The position numbers were made by a program, and so were the translations under genes. This document shows, in pieces, positions 15,981-24,863 of a DNA stretch of 35,283 nt. This stretch comes from Planctomycetota bacterium. GTDB taxonomy: Bacteria; Planctomycetota; MHYJ01; WSZJ01. The stretch covers positions 1 to 35,283 of the forward strand of contig WSZJ01000017.1 of NCBI GenBank assembly GCA_009773755.1, given 5' to 3'. Every line of letters begins with the position of its first letter. Position 1 is the first letter of the stretch. The notes below the pieces were generated by a model, which did no database searches, was not told where the DNA came from, and saw only the letters and a list, made by a program, of their open reading frames with translations.

Positions 15981-18365
15981 TTACTTTCCCCCGAGGCGCT
16001 TCCGCCAGTACTCCGCCGCAGCGTCGCGCTGAATCAATCGCAACTTGCGTCCTTCGAGGACCCACACATGCGAGTAGGGCATCTGCCTTTCAAGCATCCG
16101 GGCGAGGGAAGTAACGACGCCGGGTGCGGTCCTGAACCGGAGCCTTGCGTCTCCAGGGTCCAGCACCAGGCCAGCCTTGGAAACAGCCTCGGCGAAATCC
16201 GCTTCTGTCACGACCTGGCGAGCCGTTTCGATAGTCCGGTGGACGCGTTCCCAGCCATCGGGCTCCCTTGCGGCGTTCAGGGAAACGAACACTTCGTCGA
16301 GGTACCTGCTTGGTTTAGGCCTGTAGGCGTCGCCCTTCTCTTTGACGGACGCCGCATCCAGGAGCAAACGCGCTTGCGCGTCGGAGAGTTCTCCGAGGCG
16401 GGCGAGACTGACCCGCGCCAGCATTTGGACATCGACAAAAGGCATGGCTGCGAAGTTCCTGAGTCTGCGCACGATCGTCGCCCGCAGGTGCTTCGGCATT
16501 TTTGCGAAGGCTGAAGGACTGGCGCGTGAGATCACACGTGGCCAGGTCTGGTGAATCGGCAGGTATCGCTGACTTCGCATACAACCTTTCGGCAGGGTCA
16601 TGACGAACTCGGCGGCCCCTGGCTGTCCTGACTCGAGCAGGGCCACAAGCATGCCTTCGCGCTCGGTGCCGTCGTCGCGGTGCGCGAGGATCCATTCCCA
16701 CGCCCGGTCGAGCTCTCCGAGGCGAATAAGCCGGTCGCATGCCATCTGCTGGACAAGTTCATGGTCTGCCTCGAGCAGGCTTGCAAGCCAATCCGCATCT
16801 CCTTCGCCGCTCCACAGGGTCAAGAGCCACCGGGCGGTTCCGTCGCCAGCAGCGGCGCGTTCTCGAATCGCCGGCTCGAACTCCCTTGCGTCCAAGTGCC
16901 ATGAGACATACATGGCTGTACTTGCGCGGTACCCGGTTCGGTCGAGGCCCAGGGCGATGTGGGGCGCCTGCTCGATCGCGCCCAGGATTGATAGGGAGTA
17001 ACCGGCCTCGATCGCCACGCGATCGTCCCGCGAAGTGAGCATCTTTGCGATTCCCGGGGCGGAGTCGCGATCGCCAAGTGCACTGAGTCCTGCGGCCGCA
17101 ATTATTCGCACTTCGCGGTCGTCGTCACCCAGCAGCGTCCGGAGCACACCGATCTGTTCGTCGCGGGGCAGCCTTTTCAGGGCAAGCGCCGCGGTCCTGC
17201 GGATGGCGGCCGGCTGGTCCTCAAGCAAGTGCAAAGCTTCCTTCGTTTCGAGAAGAGCTCCCAGGGTCCTCTGGGCCCGGAGTTGTTCGCGCAATCCATC
17301 CTTCCCCAAGCCATCGACAAGCACCTTGCGATCGCCATCGGCAAGTCGATCCCCGAACACCGACCACAGGAATTCGGGGCTGTCATCATCAAGCAGCCAG
17401 AACATCTCGAGTCGGTGTTTCTCAGGAATTCGTTTTCCCAACCTCGCGAACGCCAGGGCTGTCCCCTGATCTCCATCCTCCAATCGGGCTTCGAGGAACG
17501 GAAAAACGGATTCATCTCTCCAGGCAGCCAGGACATCGATGGCCCAGGCCACGACGCCTTCGTCTTCGTCCTTCAGGCACTCCCGAATGGCCTCGACGGC
17601 CTCACGCGCATCCATTGAGGCGAGCGTCGCAATCGCCTGTTTGCGGATTCGGGTCGAAGGGTCGTGTAGCAGCGGGATCACGCTCTTGGCCACTTCAGGG
17701 CTTCCGATGTTCGCCAGCCCGTCCAAGGCCGCATACTTCAGGTATGCGTCGTTCGTGTCCAGGTACGCGACCAGAGCGGGCGCGAATGTCGCATCCCCGG
17801 AGTAGCCGAGAGCCGTCACGACTAATAGGCGCTGCCACGCTTCGAGGGACTCGAATTTCGCCCACGCGTCGAACAACCGTGCGAATGGACGGACGCGCCA
17901 TGAGGCGTTAACCACGACGTCGGAGAATGGGGGGCATGCGCCATTCACCCGCCAAGCCTCGCTGAGAAATTCGGCCAGCTCGCGGTCGCTCGCTCGCCCA
18001 TCCAACCACTCCTCAGCAGCCCAGATCAATTCGTCCGGCAATTGTGCGCGCCCCGAGGCGACTTCCTCCTCCATCGCTGCCGCACGCCCAAAGAGCCACG
18101 GGCCGAACCGCTGTCGCGCTTGAACGCCGCCTCGTAATTCTCTTGCGGCCGCCGCGACCTCCGGGTCCGCATCGCCGCTCAGTCGATCGACGAACCCCAG
18201 TTCCTCGGGCGTCAACTCTTCCCAGCGTGCGAGCAGGTTGTCGGTCGCACCCTTGCGGACAGCAGAGTCGTCCGAAGCAAGCTGGTTCCGCAGCTCCTCA
18301 AGCGGCCCGGCGACACAAGGCCCTGGGGCGAGACAGAGAATTACGATCGCGGCGCGAAATGTCAC
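15981..18365 (-). CDS. Secreted HEAT-repeat protein
   Basis: A 794-residue protein with a signal peptide (about 1-20, AAIVILCLAPGPCVAG). Degenerate HEAT/Armadillo-type helical repeats cover most of its length, clearest between about 180 and 460 (YLKYAALDGLANIGSPEVAKSV; REVRIIAAAGLSALGD). HEAT solenoids are scaffolds, so no enzymatic role is expected. The C-terminal 90 residues have no repeat pattern and end VWVLEGRKLRLIQRDAAAEYW, which may form a separate beta-containing domain. The start is GTG at 18365, immediately before the signal peptide. It is divergent from the aldehyde dehydrogenase gene with a 91-bp shared promoter region. Its partner is unknown. Confidence 0.85.
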   Translation of the reverse strand: MTFRAAIVILCLAPGPCVAGPLEELRNQLASDDSAVRKGATDNLLARWEELTPEELGFVDRLSGDADPEVAAAARELRGGVQARQRFGPWLFGRAAAMEEEVASGRAQLPDELIWAAEEWLDGRASDRELAEFLSEAWRVNGACPPFSDVVVNASWRVRPFARLFDAWAKFESLEAWQRLLVVTALGYSGDATFAPALVAYLDTNDAYLKYAALDGLANIGSPEVAKSVIPLLHDPSTRIRKQAIATLASMDAREAVEAIRECLKDEDEGVVAWAIDVLAAWRDESVFPFLEARLEDGDQGTALAFARLGKRIPEKHRLEMFWLLDDDSPEFLWSVFGDRLADGDRKVLVDGLGKDGLREQLRAQRTLGALLETKEALHLLEDQPAAIRRTAALALKRLPRDEQIGVLRTLLGDDDREVRIIAAAGLSALGDRDSAPGIAKMLTSRDDRVAIEAGYSLSILGAIEQAPHIALGLDRTGYRASTAMYVSWHLDAREFEPAIRERAAAGDGTARWLLTLWSGEGDADWLASLLEADHELVQQMACDRLIRLGELDRAWEWILAHRDDGTEREGMLVALLESGQPGAAEFVMTLPKGCMRSQRYLPIHQTWPRVISRASPSAFAKMPKHLRATIVRRLRNFAAMPFVDVQMLARVSLARLGELSDAQARLLLDAASVKEKGDAYRPKPSRYLDEVFVSLNAAREPDGWERVHRTIETARQVVTEADFAEAVSKAGLVLDPGDARLRFRTAPGVVTSLARMLERQMPYSHVWVLEGRKLRLIQRDAAAEYWRKRLGGK

Positions 18366-18395
18366 GGCCAGATTGTATCGCGCCCGTCCGCTTCA

Positions 18396-18424
18396 TTGAC
18401 GCCCGCTGCACGCCGCGGCACGAT
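18396..18424 (+). promoter_or_regulatory. Sigma70-like promoter of the aldehyde dehydrogenase gene
   Basis: TTGACG (18396-18401), 17 nt, CACGAT (18419-18424). The predicted start near 18431 leaves about 26 nt of leader containing AGGAG before the ATG at 18457. The spacing and -35 resemble the promoter at 423-452. Confidence 0.4.
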
Positions 18425-18456
18425 CCCGGCCCCAACTTTGAAGCAGGAGATGTTCC

Positions 18457-19965
18457 ATGCCGAAAGTCACGACGCGCACCCTGAACCTGATCGGCGGCAA
18501 GTGGGTGGAAGCGAAGTCCGGGAAGTGGTTCGAGTCGCGGAACCCGGCGGACGACGGAGACGTGATCGGCGAAGTCGCAAAGTCCGGCCCGGACGACGTG
18601 GACGCGGCGGTGAAGGCGGCGCGCAAGGCGTTCGACGGGTGGCGGCTGACGCCGGCGCCGAAGCGCAGCGAGATCATGGGGCGGGTGGCGCAGATCCTGC
18701 GGGAGAGGAAGGAAGAACTGTCGCAGCTCTTGACGCGCGAGATGGGGAAGGTGATTGAGGAGGCGCGCGGGGACGTGCAGGAGTCGATCGACACGGCGGC
18801 GTACGCGGCGGGGGCGGGGACGCGGCTGATGGGGGAGACGGTGCCCTCGGAGTTGCCCGACAAATTCGCGATGACGGTGCGCGTGCCGATGGGCGTGTGC
18901 GGCCTGATCGCGCCGTGGAATTTTCCGACGGCGATCCCGAGCTGGAAGCTCTTTCCGAGCCTTGTCTGCGGCAACACGGTCGTTTTCAAGCCGGCCTCCG
19001 ACACGCCGATCGTGGCGACGGCGCTGGTGCGGATTTTCGAGGAAGCGGGCCTGCCGGCGGGGTGCATCAACCTCGTGCATGGAGGCGGGGGCGACGTGGG
19101 GATGGCGATCGTGAAGCATCCGGGCGTCGCGCTCATTTCGTTCACGGGCTCCAGCGGCGTCGGCCGCGAGATCGCCGCCGAGTGCGGCCGCGCGCTCAAG
19201 CGCTGCTCCCTCGAGCTCGGCGGCAAGAACGGCTCCATTGTCATGGACGACGCCGACCTCGAGCTCGCCGTCGACGGCTCCCTCTGGGGCGCCTTCGGCA
19301 CCACCGGCCAGCGCTGCACCGCGACCAGCCGGATCGTCGTCCACGAAAAGGTGAAAGCCGACTACCTCTCGCGCCTCGTCGACCGCGCGAAAAAACTCAA
19401 GCTCGGCCCCGGCAACGACGAGAGCGTCAAGGTCGGCCCGCTCGTCAACGCCGGCCGCGTGAAGGAAGTCCAGTCCTGGGTCGATCGCGGCGTGAAGGAA
19501 GGCGCGAAGCTCCTCTGCGGCGGCAAGGCCGCGACGAATGGCGCCCTCAAGAAGGGCTGGTTCTACGAGCCCACGGTCTTCGACAACGTGAAGGCCGGCG
19601 ATACGCTCGCGCAGGAGGAAATCTTCGGCCCCGTGCTGAGCGTAATTACGGTGAAGACGTTCGACGAAGCGATCGCTGCGCTCAACAACTCGAAATACGG
19701 ACTCAGCGCTTCCATCTACACGCGCGACGTCAACCGCGCCTTCCGCGCCGCCCGCGACGTTGAGACCGGGATCCTCTATATCAACTCTTCCACGATCGGC
19801 GCCGAGAACCACCTGCCCTTCGGCGGGATGAAGGAAACCGGCAATGGCCACCGCGAGGGCGGCTGGACGGCGTACGACATCTACTCCGAGATCCGCACGG
19901 TGTACGTGGATTACTCCGGCAAGCTGCAGCGGGCGCAGATCGACAACCGGAAGGCCGGGGAGTAG
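18457..19965 (+). CDS. Aldehyde dehydrogenase, NAD(P)-dependent
   Basis: A 502-residue member of the aldehyde dehydrogenase superfamily that oxidises an aldehyde to its acid. The catalytic Cys is C287 (GQRCT) and the general base is E253 (LELGGKN), 34 residues apart as usual. The cofactor-binding PWNFP and FTGS motifs and the C-terminal EIFGPVLSV and PFGGMKETGNGHREGG are all present. The overall pattern suggests the semialdehyde dehydrogenase branches (ALDH7-like or alpha-ketoglutarate semialdehyde-like), but the substrate cannot be settled from the sequence. The ATG at 18457 has AGGAG in place. Codon choice shifts from G- to C-ending codons around 19140, perhaps a mosaic or just local bias. 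Confidence 0.95.
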   Translation: MPKVTTRTLNLIGGKWVEAKSGKWFESRNPADDGDVIGEVAKSGPDDVDAAVKAARKAFDGWRLTPAPKRSEIMGRVAQILRERKEELSQLLTREMGKVIEEARGDVQESIDTAAYAAGAGTRLMGETVPSELPDKFAMTVRVPMGVCGLIAPWNFPTAIPSWKLFPSLVCGNTVVFKPASDTPIVATALVRIFEEAGLPAGCINLVHGGGGDVGMAIVKHPGVALISFTGSSGVGREIAAECGRALKRCSLELGGKNGSIVMDDADLELAVDGSLWGAFGTTGQRCTATSRIVVHEKVKADYLSRLVDRAKKLKLGPGNDESVKVGPLVNAGRVKEVQSWVDRGVKEGAKLLCGGKAATNGALKKGWFYEPTVFDNVKAGDTLAQEEIFGPVLSVITVKTFDEAIAALNNSKYGLSASIYTRDVNRAFRAARDVETGILYINSSTIGAENHLPFGGMKETGNGHREGGWTAYDIYSEIRTVYVDYSGKLQRAQIDNRKAGE

Positions 19966-19991
19966 CCGCGCTGCGCGCCCGGAATCCGAGC

Positions 19992-20333
19992 GGTCCCTTC
20001 GCCGAGAAGGCCTACGTCTTCCGCCACGCGCTCCTGCGCGATGCGGCCTACCAGCTCCAGCTCCCCCGCGATCGCGGGCGGCTCCACGCCTTCGCCCTCG
20101 CAGCCATCGAGAGCAGGGCCGGCGGCGCGCCGCCCGCTCCCGTCCGGCTGGACACCGTCGAAGAGGTCCGCTTCGTCCCTCACCCGGCCGATCCCGACGC
20201 GCGCGAGCTTGCGGTTCACGCCCGCGGGGCCCGCGAGGCTTCCCAGTCTTCCCGCGCGTCCCGGGCCCTCGATCGCCGCGAACGCCTCTACCTGCGACGC
20301 GCCGCGGAACACGCGGAGCGGACGTACCAGGGC
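19992..20333 (+). other. Coding-like upstream extension of the first TPR gene, no canonical start
   Basis: This stretch is in frame with the gene at 20334 and has no stop codon. It encodes AYVFRHALLRDAAYQLQLPRDRGRLH (from 20010, shown broken here: AYVFRHALLRDAAY, then QLQLPRDRGRLH), matching the N-terminus of the TPR protein at 21812 (SYLFRHALLRDAAYQLQ). The true protein therefore extends into this region. No ATG, GTG or TTG occurs in this frame after the aldehyde dehydrogenase stop; CTG at 19971 is the only conceivable start. Either translation is non-canonical or the gene has lost its 5' end. The block FRHALLRDAAY is, as I recall, typical of the middle of large signalling ATPases, just before their TPR repeats. 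Confidence 0.6.
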
Positions 20334-21419
20334 GTGGAAGCGACGCGGCTGTGGCTCGAGTTCGCCGCGGCGTCGCGCGGGGACGTCAAGGGGCAGGCGC
20401 TCTACCGCGCCGGCGTGGTGGAGGACAAGGCGGGGCGGACGAGCCGCGCGAAGGAGCTCTACGGCCAGGCGCTCGAAATCCACCGGCGTACCGGGCGACG
20501 CGAACTCGAAGCGGACGTCCTGGCGTCCCTGGCGGGCGCCCAGGAAACGCTCGGGCGGATCCAGGAGGCGGAAGGCACCTACGAGGCCGCGCTGGCGCTT
20601 CACCGCAGCGAGGGAACGCGCCGGCTGGAGGCGATGACGCTCGGGAACTACGCAATTCTGCAGAAGCACCTCGGCCGGATCGAGGAGGCGGAGCGCAGCC
20701 TGGAGGCCGCGCTGGCGATCTTCCGCCAACTGCGGAGCCGGCACTACGAGGGGACGACGCTCGGCCTGCTCGCGAGCCTCTATCGTGAGACCGGCCGGCC
20801 GGAGGCCGCCGAGAAGGGGATGAAGGCTGCGCTCGCGATTCACCGGGAGACCGGGTACATTCGCGGGGAGGCGAGCTGCCTCAGTGGCCTGGCGACGCTC
20901 GCGATGGAGGCGGGGCGGCTCGAGGAGGCGGAAGAGGGGTTCCGGCGTGCCCTCGACATCCTGCGCGGGCTCGGCGAGTGGCCGGGGACGGGAGTCGTGC
21001 TGGGAGCTTTAGCTAATCTTCACCTGAAGGCCGGCCGGTTCGCGCTCGCGGAGGAGACTTACGGCCGCGCGCTCGCCATCCACCGGGAGTCCGGCCGCAG
21101 GAGATCCGAGGGGATCGACCTCGGAAACCTGGCGGTCCTGCAGCAGGACACCGGCCGCCTCGAGCTTGCCGGGAAGACCTACCTCCTTGCGCTCTCGCTC
21201 CACCGAGAAGTCCACAATCGTCGCTTCGAAGCAATCCACGAGTGCGCCTACGCGCTTCTCCTCCTCCGTCTCGGACAGCACGGCGAGGCGCGGGAAACCT
21301 GGGAACGCGGTGCCGGGGTCCTGCGCGAGCTGCGCGACCTGGATGCGCTCGCGGCCACGACCGCGACGATGCGGAAGGCGTGCGCGGCGGCGGGCGTGGA
21401 GGGATTCTCGACGAAGTGA
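20334..21419 (+). CDS. TPR-repeat protein 1 (5' end unresolved)
   Basis: 361 residues from the first canonical start (GTG at 20334), though related coding sequence runs on upstream to about 20010. It is built almost wholly of 40-residue TPR units of the TPR_10/12 type, with repeated GRxxxAExxYxxALxIHRxxGxRRxEG..LGNLAxL patterns from about residue 25 to 300. The last 40 residues lack repeats. TPR arrays bind other proteins; no catalytic domain is present. It is paralogous to the gene at 21812, and both look like detached C-terminal halves of AAA/kinase-type signalling proteins. It starts downstream of the aldehyde dehydrogenase without an independent promoter that I can see. Confidence 0.75.
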   Translation: MEATRLWLEFAAASRGDVKGQALYRAGVVEDKAGRTSRAKELYGQALEIHRRTGRRELEADVLASLAGAQETLGRIQEAEGTYEAALALHRSEGTRRLEAMTLGNYAILQKHLGRIEEAERSLEAALAIFRQLRSRHYEGTTLGLLASLYRETGRPEAAEKGMKAALAIHRETGYIRGEASCLSGLATLAMEAGRLEEAEEGFRRALDILRGLGEWPGTGVVLGALANLHLKAGRFALAEETYGRALAIHRESGRRRSEGIDLGNLAVLQQDTGRLELAGKTYLLALSLHREVHNRRFEAIHECAYALLLLRLGQHGEARETWERGAGVLRELRDLDALAATTATMRKACAAAGVEGFSTK

Positions 21420-21435
21420 CGGGCGTGAATCACCA

Positions 21436-21708
21436 CTAGGCCGGCGGCTTCTTCCGCGACATCACGAAGCAGAGGACGCCGACGCCGAGGCCCAGGACGC
21501 CGGGGACGAGGCAGCCGATGCCGATGCCGACCGCGGTGCCGACCTCGCTCGAGTTCACGGCGCCGGCCGCGGCGGCGATGATCGCGAACAAACCGCCCAG
21601 GACCAGGACGCAGCCGCACCCGCCGCATCCGAATGCCCCCACCTTGAGCGCCGTGCTGGCGCCGGCCGAAGGGGGCTGCGCGGGCTGTGCTGTCGGTGTG
21701 GTCTCCAT
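21436..21708 (-). CDS. Small two-TM membrane protein
   Basis: A 90-residue protein with a Pro/Thr/Gln-rich N-terminus and two apolar helices: about residues 22-49 (Gly/Cys-rich, VGAFGCGGCGCVLVLGGLF) and about 55-83 (VGIGIGCLVPGVLGLGVGVLCFVM), ending in a positive RKK. No family recognised. The start is uncertain (ATG at 21708 chosen, ATG at 21720 possible) and the binding sites are poor. It lies on the opposite strand between two paralogous TPR genes, as though inserted between duplicates or present before the duplication. Confidence 0.6.
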   Translation of the reverse strand: METTPTAQPAQPPSAGASTALKVGAFGCGGCGCVLVLGGLFAIIAAAAGAVNSSEVGTAVGIGIGCLVPGVLGLGVGVLCFVMSRKKPPA

Positions 21709-21811
21709 GGGTACGAACATCCCGGAACGCAGGCGCGGTGTCAATTCCGATCGAGCCGTTGGGATCGTCGCCACTCGCTTCAAAACGGCGGCCGTCACTT
21801 AGGATGTCCGG

Positions 21812-23344
21812 GTGATTACCGCCGAGACGAGTTACCTCTTCCGGCACGCATTGCTGCGCGATGCGGCGTACCAGCTGCAGATGCCCGGCGACCGCGCGCG
21901 GCTGCATGGGATCGCGCTGGCGGCGCTCGAAAGTCTCTTCGGCGGAACGCCCCCCGCCCCACCTCCGATGACGAGGGCCCGGACATCCCCGCTCCAGCCG
22001 CACCCGTCGGACCCGGCAGCGGAAGAACTCGCCGCCCACGCCGGGCTGGCGGGAAGCGTGCCGGCCCAGCGCTTGTACCTCGGCCGCGCGGCGGAATTCG
22101 CCGAGCGCCACTTCCGCTTCGAGGCCGCTTTCGCGTGCTGGCAGGGCCTCGCCCGGATCTGCTACGGGACGGAGCGCGCCTCCACGCTTCAGCGGGCCGG
22201 CGCCGCCGCGCGGTCGTTCGGTCGCGTGGCGGAAGCCGAAGCGTTCATCGAGGAAGCGATCGCGTACCACGCGAAGGAAGGGGAGCGCGCACTGGAGGGG
22301 CTGGCGCTCGGGCAGAAGGCGAGCCTCCTCAAGGAGACCGGGCGCGCCGTGGACGCCGAAGCGCCCGGCCGCGGCGCCCTAGAGCGGGCCCGGGAAGCGG
22401 GGGACCGGGCCGGCGAGGGGACGGCGCTCGCGAATCTCGCGGGAATCTACGCGCAGACCGGGCGCATCGACGCGGCCGAGGGAGCGTACGTGGAGGCCCT
22501 GGCGATCCAGCGCGCGATCGGGAACCGGCGCTACCTGGGAATGGTGATGGCGAACCTCGGCACGGTCTACGGCGAATGCGGCCGCACGGAGCTTGCGGAG
22601 AAGACGTGCGTTGAAGCGCTGTCCCTCCACCGCGCCACCGGCGACCGCCGCTTCGAGGGCATCACCCTCGGAAATCTCGCGATTCTCTACCACCAGACCG
22701 GGCGGACCGCGCTTGCGGAACGCACTTACGGCGAGGCCCTCGATGTCCACCGCGAGACAGGCAACCGGCGCTCCGAAGGCATCGTCCTCGGGAACTTCGG
22801 CACCTTTTACATGGAGGAAAACCGCAACGAGGACGCCGAGCCGGCCCTCGAGCGCGCCTTGGCCATCTGCCGCGAAGTCGGCGAACGCCGATTCGAGGCC
22901 AATACCCTCACCAACCTCGGCAACGTCTACCTCCAGACGCGCCGCCTCGAGGCCGCCGAGCGCGCGTTCCAGCAGGCCCTCTCCGTGCAGCGCGAAACCC
23001 GCGACCGCCGCTTCGAGGGCATCACCCTCGGCGACCTCGCCGAGCTCTTTGGGTGCACGGGGCGGGAAGCTCTGGCGGAAGTTACATTCGCGGAGGCGCT
23101 TCTCATCGACCGCGATTTGCGCAGCCGCCGCTACGAGGGGGCTCACCTGTGCGGGTTGGGACTGGTGCTGCTGAGACGTGGGAAAGCGGCGGAAGCGAGG
23201 CAGGCGTGGAGTGAGGGGGATGCCATCCTGAAGGAGGTCGGGGACGCGCCGGTGCGACGGCGGTCCGGCGAGGCGATGCGGGAGGCCTGCCGGAACGCGG
23301 GAATCGCGGCGTTTGACTTGACGGGTCCGGCGACTCCCCCTTGA
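21812..23344 (+). CDS. TPR-repeat protein 2
   Basis: A 510-residue protein, start GTG at 21812 with AGGA 8 nt upstream. Residues 1-35 carry the block SYLFRHALLRDAAYQLQ..DRARLH that links AAA domain and TPRs in large signalling ATPases and cyclases. A Pro-rich linker (about 47-70) and helical region lead into about nine 40-residue TPR units (about 125-490). The units are exact in length (120 bp) with strongly conserved RRFEGITLGNLA blocks. No kinase, ATPase or DNA-binding domain is present, so this is a free-standing C-terminal half. It probably acts as a protein-interaction scaffold and may bind the same partners as its parent. It is similar along its length to the product at 20334. Confidence 0.87.
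   Translation: MITAETSYLFRHALLRDAAYQLQMPGDRARLHGIALAALESLFGGTPPAPPPMTRARTSPLQPHPSDPAAEELAAHAGLAGSVPAQRLYLGRAAEFAERHFRFEAAFACWQGLARICYGTERASTLQRAGAAARSFGRVAEAEAFIEEAIAYHAKEGERALEGLALGQKASLLKETGRAVDAEAPGRGALERAREAGDRAGEGTALANLAGIYAQTGRIDAAEGAYVEALAIQRAIGNRRYLGMVMANLGTVYGECGRTELAEKTCVEALSLHRATGDRRFEGITLGNLAILYHQTGRTALAERTYGEALDVHRETGNRRSEGIVLGNFGTFYMEENRNEDAEPALERALAICREVGERRFEANTLTNLGNVYLQTRRLEAAERAFQQALSVQRETRDRRFEGITLGDLAELFGCTGREALAEVTFAEALLIDRDLRSRRYEGAHLCGLGLVLLRRGKAAEARQAWSEGDAILKEVGDAPVRRRSGEAMREACRNAGIAAFDLTGPATPP
22641..23031 (+). repeat. Identical 31-bp blocks within TPR units
   Basis: The 31 bp at 22641-22671 (encoding GDRRFEGITLG, first residues split) recur identically at 23001-23031. 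They are exactly 360 bp apart, i.e. three TPR units of 120 bp. Intervening units are more diverged at the DNA level, pointing to recent internal conversion or unit duplication. Confidence 0.85.
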
Positions 23345-23393
23345 CTCACCGCCTGCTCAGGACATTCCGTTACCCTCGCAACAGGAGTCCCCC

Positions 23394-23909
23394 ATGCGCT
23401 TCATCCTCCCTGCGCTCGCCTTCGTCGTCCTGACCGGCTGTTCTTCCGGTCCCACCGTCGTCACCCCCGCTTCCGAAGCGCAGAAGAAAGAACTCTGGGA
23501 GCCGATCGCGCAGCTTGCCGGGGAATGGACGTCGCCGGACGAGAACGGGAAGCCCGCGACGGTGCTGGTGGTCAAGGTGTCGTCGAACAATTCGATCGTG
23601 CACGCCTCGATGATGCCGGGGACGCCGCACGAGATGACGAACGTCTACCACCTGGACGGGCCGTCGGTCGTCATGACGCACTACTGCGCGGCGGGAAACC
23701 AGCCGAGGATGCGGGCGACGGAAGCGAAGGACGGGACCTTCGTGTTCCGGACCGACGGCGTCACGAACCTCCGGTCGGCGGACGAGACGTACATGGGGTC
23801 GATGACGCTGAAGATCGCGGACGCGGACCACTTCGAAGAGGACTGGTCGTCCTACAAGAGCGGCAAGGAAGAGCCGCACGTGCAGATCCAGTACACTCGG
23901 AAGAAGTGA
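23394..23909 (+). CDS. Lipoprotein, DUF1579-like beta-barrel
   Basis: A 171-residue predicted lipoprotein. The signal peptide ends with the lipobox LTGC (C16), followed by SSG, so it should be lipidated and exported. The mature part begins with LAGEW and continues with beta-strand-like alternation (TVLVVKVSSNNSIVHASM; NVYHLDGPSVVMTHYC; TFVFRTDGVTNL), a pattern like the DUF1579/lipocalin-type small barrels. The ATG at 23394 has AGGAG at good spacing. A 3' fragment of a second copy remains at 24864-24893, beyond the next gene. The ligand is unknown. Confidence 0.85.
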   Translation: MRFILPALAFVVLTGCSSGPTVVTPASEAQKKELWEPIAQLAGEWTSPDENGKPATVLVVKVSSNNSIVHASMMPGTPHEMTNVYHLDGPSVVMTHYCAAGNQPRMRATEAKDGTFVFRTDGVTNLRSADETYMGSMTLKIADADHFEEDWSSYKSGKEEPHVQIQYTRKK

Positions 23910-23973
23910 CGCAGCGGCGGCGCTCCCTTCGTCGAGGGACTTCCGCCCCGTCGTGATCCTCCCGGGAGCTCCC

Positions 23974-24846
23974 ATGCGCCTCGCCCTCGCGTTGACCCTG
24001 ATCGCAGCCCTTCCCGCCCTCGCCGAGCCCGGCAAGGGACGCTTCCGGTCCCTCGAAGCCTGGGCGGAGCACGGGGAGCCGGGGGTGGTCCGGAGGGAAG
24101 GGATCCTTCTCAAGAGCGGGCCGAAGGGCGTGGAGCTGACGCTGAAGGTCAAGAACGGCTGCGAGGTGGACGATCGCGACCCGGTCGTGATCACAGAGGC
24201 CGAGTGGTTCGCGATGGACGACTTCCTGCACGACCGCGGGATCCTGGAGTGGAAGGAAATCCCGGCCGCGGCGCCGGGCTGGGGAAGCGAAGGGTTCGCG
24301 ATCGAGGGCGCCGTCTCGAACAGCCGCTCGTGGACCGGGCCGTTCGCGGGATATGCGCCGCCGGTGGCGCTTCAAAGGCGCCTGGCCCGGCTCGCGCACG
24401 CGCACTTCCCCGAAGTCCCGCTCGAATTCTTCACGGCGCGTCGCGGGCCGCCGACTCGCGTCATCCGGGCGTGGACGCTGGCGGGCGGGCAGGTACTGGC
24501 GCCGAAGAGCGGCGGTCCGGTGCGCGAGGTCGAGGCGGAGGAGTGGGACGACTTGCGGCGCGTGACGGTGCGGCAGGTGGAGAACGGGGCCGTGACGGAG
24601 ACGGTGAAAGAGCTGACGGCGGAAGCGTGGGACAAGCTCTGGGCGGCGGCATCGTCGAAGGAGGTCGCGGCCTGGGACGGCAAGTCCGACCTCTTGCAGA
24701 CCGTCGGCCACGGTGGCGGCGGGCTCGAAGTCCTCGGTCCCGACGTCCGCGTCGAGCTTCGGTGGGACGCGCCCAACCTGCCCGCGGACAGCGGCGTCGT
24801 CGGCGCGGTCGTCAAGTCGCTCGAACCGGCGGCGGAGAAAAAGTAA
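23974..24846 (+). CDS. Secreted protein of unknown function
   Basis: A 290-residue protein with a clear signal peptide (about 1-17, RLALALTLIAALPALAE). The ATG at 23974 is chosen over one seven codons earlier because the signal peptide begins there and GGGAG lies just upstream. No family recognised. The mature part has mixed alpha/beta character, several Trp-rich acidic segments (EAEEWDDL, AEAWDKLW) and no cysteine pairs beyond one Cys in KNGCEVDD. It may share a transcript with the lipoprotein upstream; the 64-bp gap shows no terminator. Confidence 0.75.
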   Translation: MRLALALTLIAALPALAEPGKGRFRSLEAWAEHGEPGVVRREGILLKSGPKGVELTLKVKNGCEVDDRDPVVITEAEWFAMDDFLHDRGILEWKEIPAAAPGWGSEGFAIEGAVSNSRSWTGPFAGYAPPVALQRRLARLAHAHFPEVPLEFFTARRGPPTRVIRAWTLAGGQVLAPKSGGPVREVEAEEWDDLRRVTVRQVENGAVTETVKELTAEAWDKLWAAASSKEVAAWDGKSDLLQTVGHGGGGLEVLGPDVRVELRWDAPNLPADSGVVGAVVKSLEPAAEKK

Positions 24847-24863
24847 GCGCCGGCGCTGACCGC

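Noticed and set aside
18298..19851. 517-codon frame antisense to the aldehyde dehydrogenase
   Set aside because: Shadow of a well-supported gene, His/Arg/Val-rich and without motifs.
20334..23344. Repetitive DNA as a possible CRISPR array
   Set aside because: The 120-bp periodicity is fully explained by TPR codons, and there are no short direct repeats with unique spacers.
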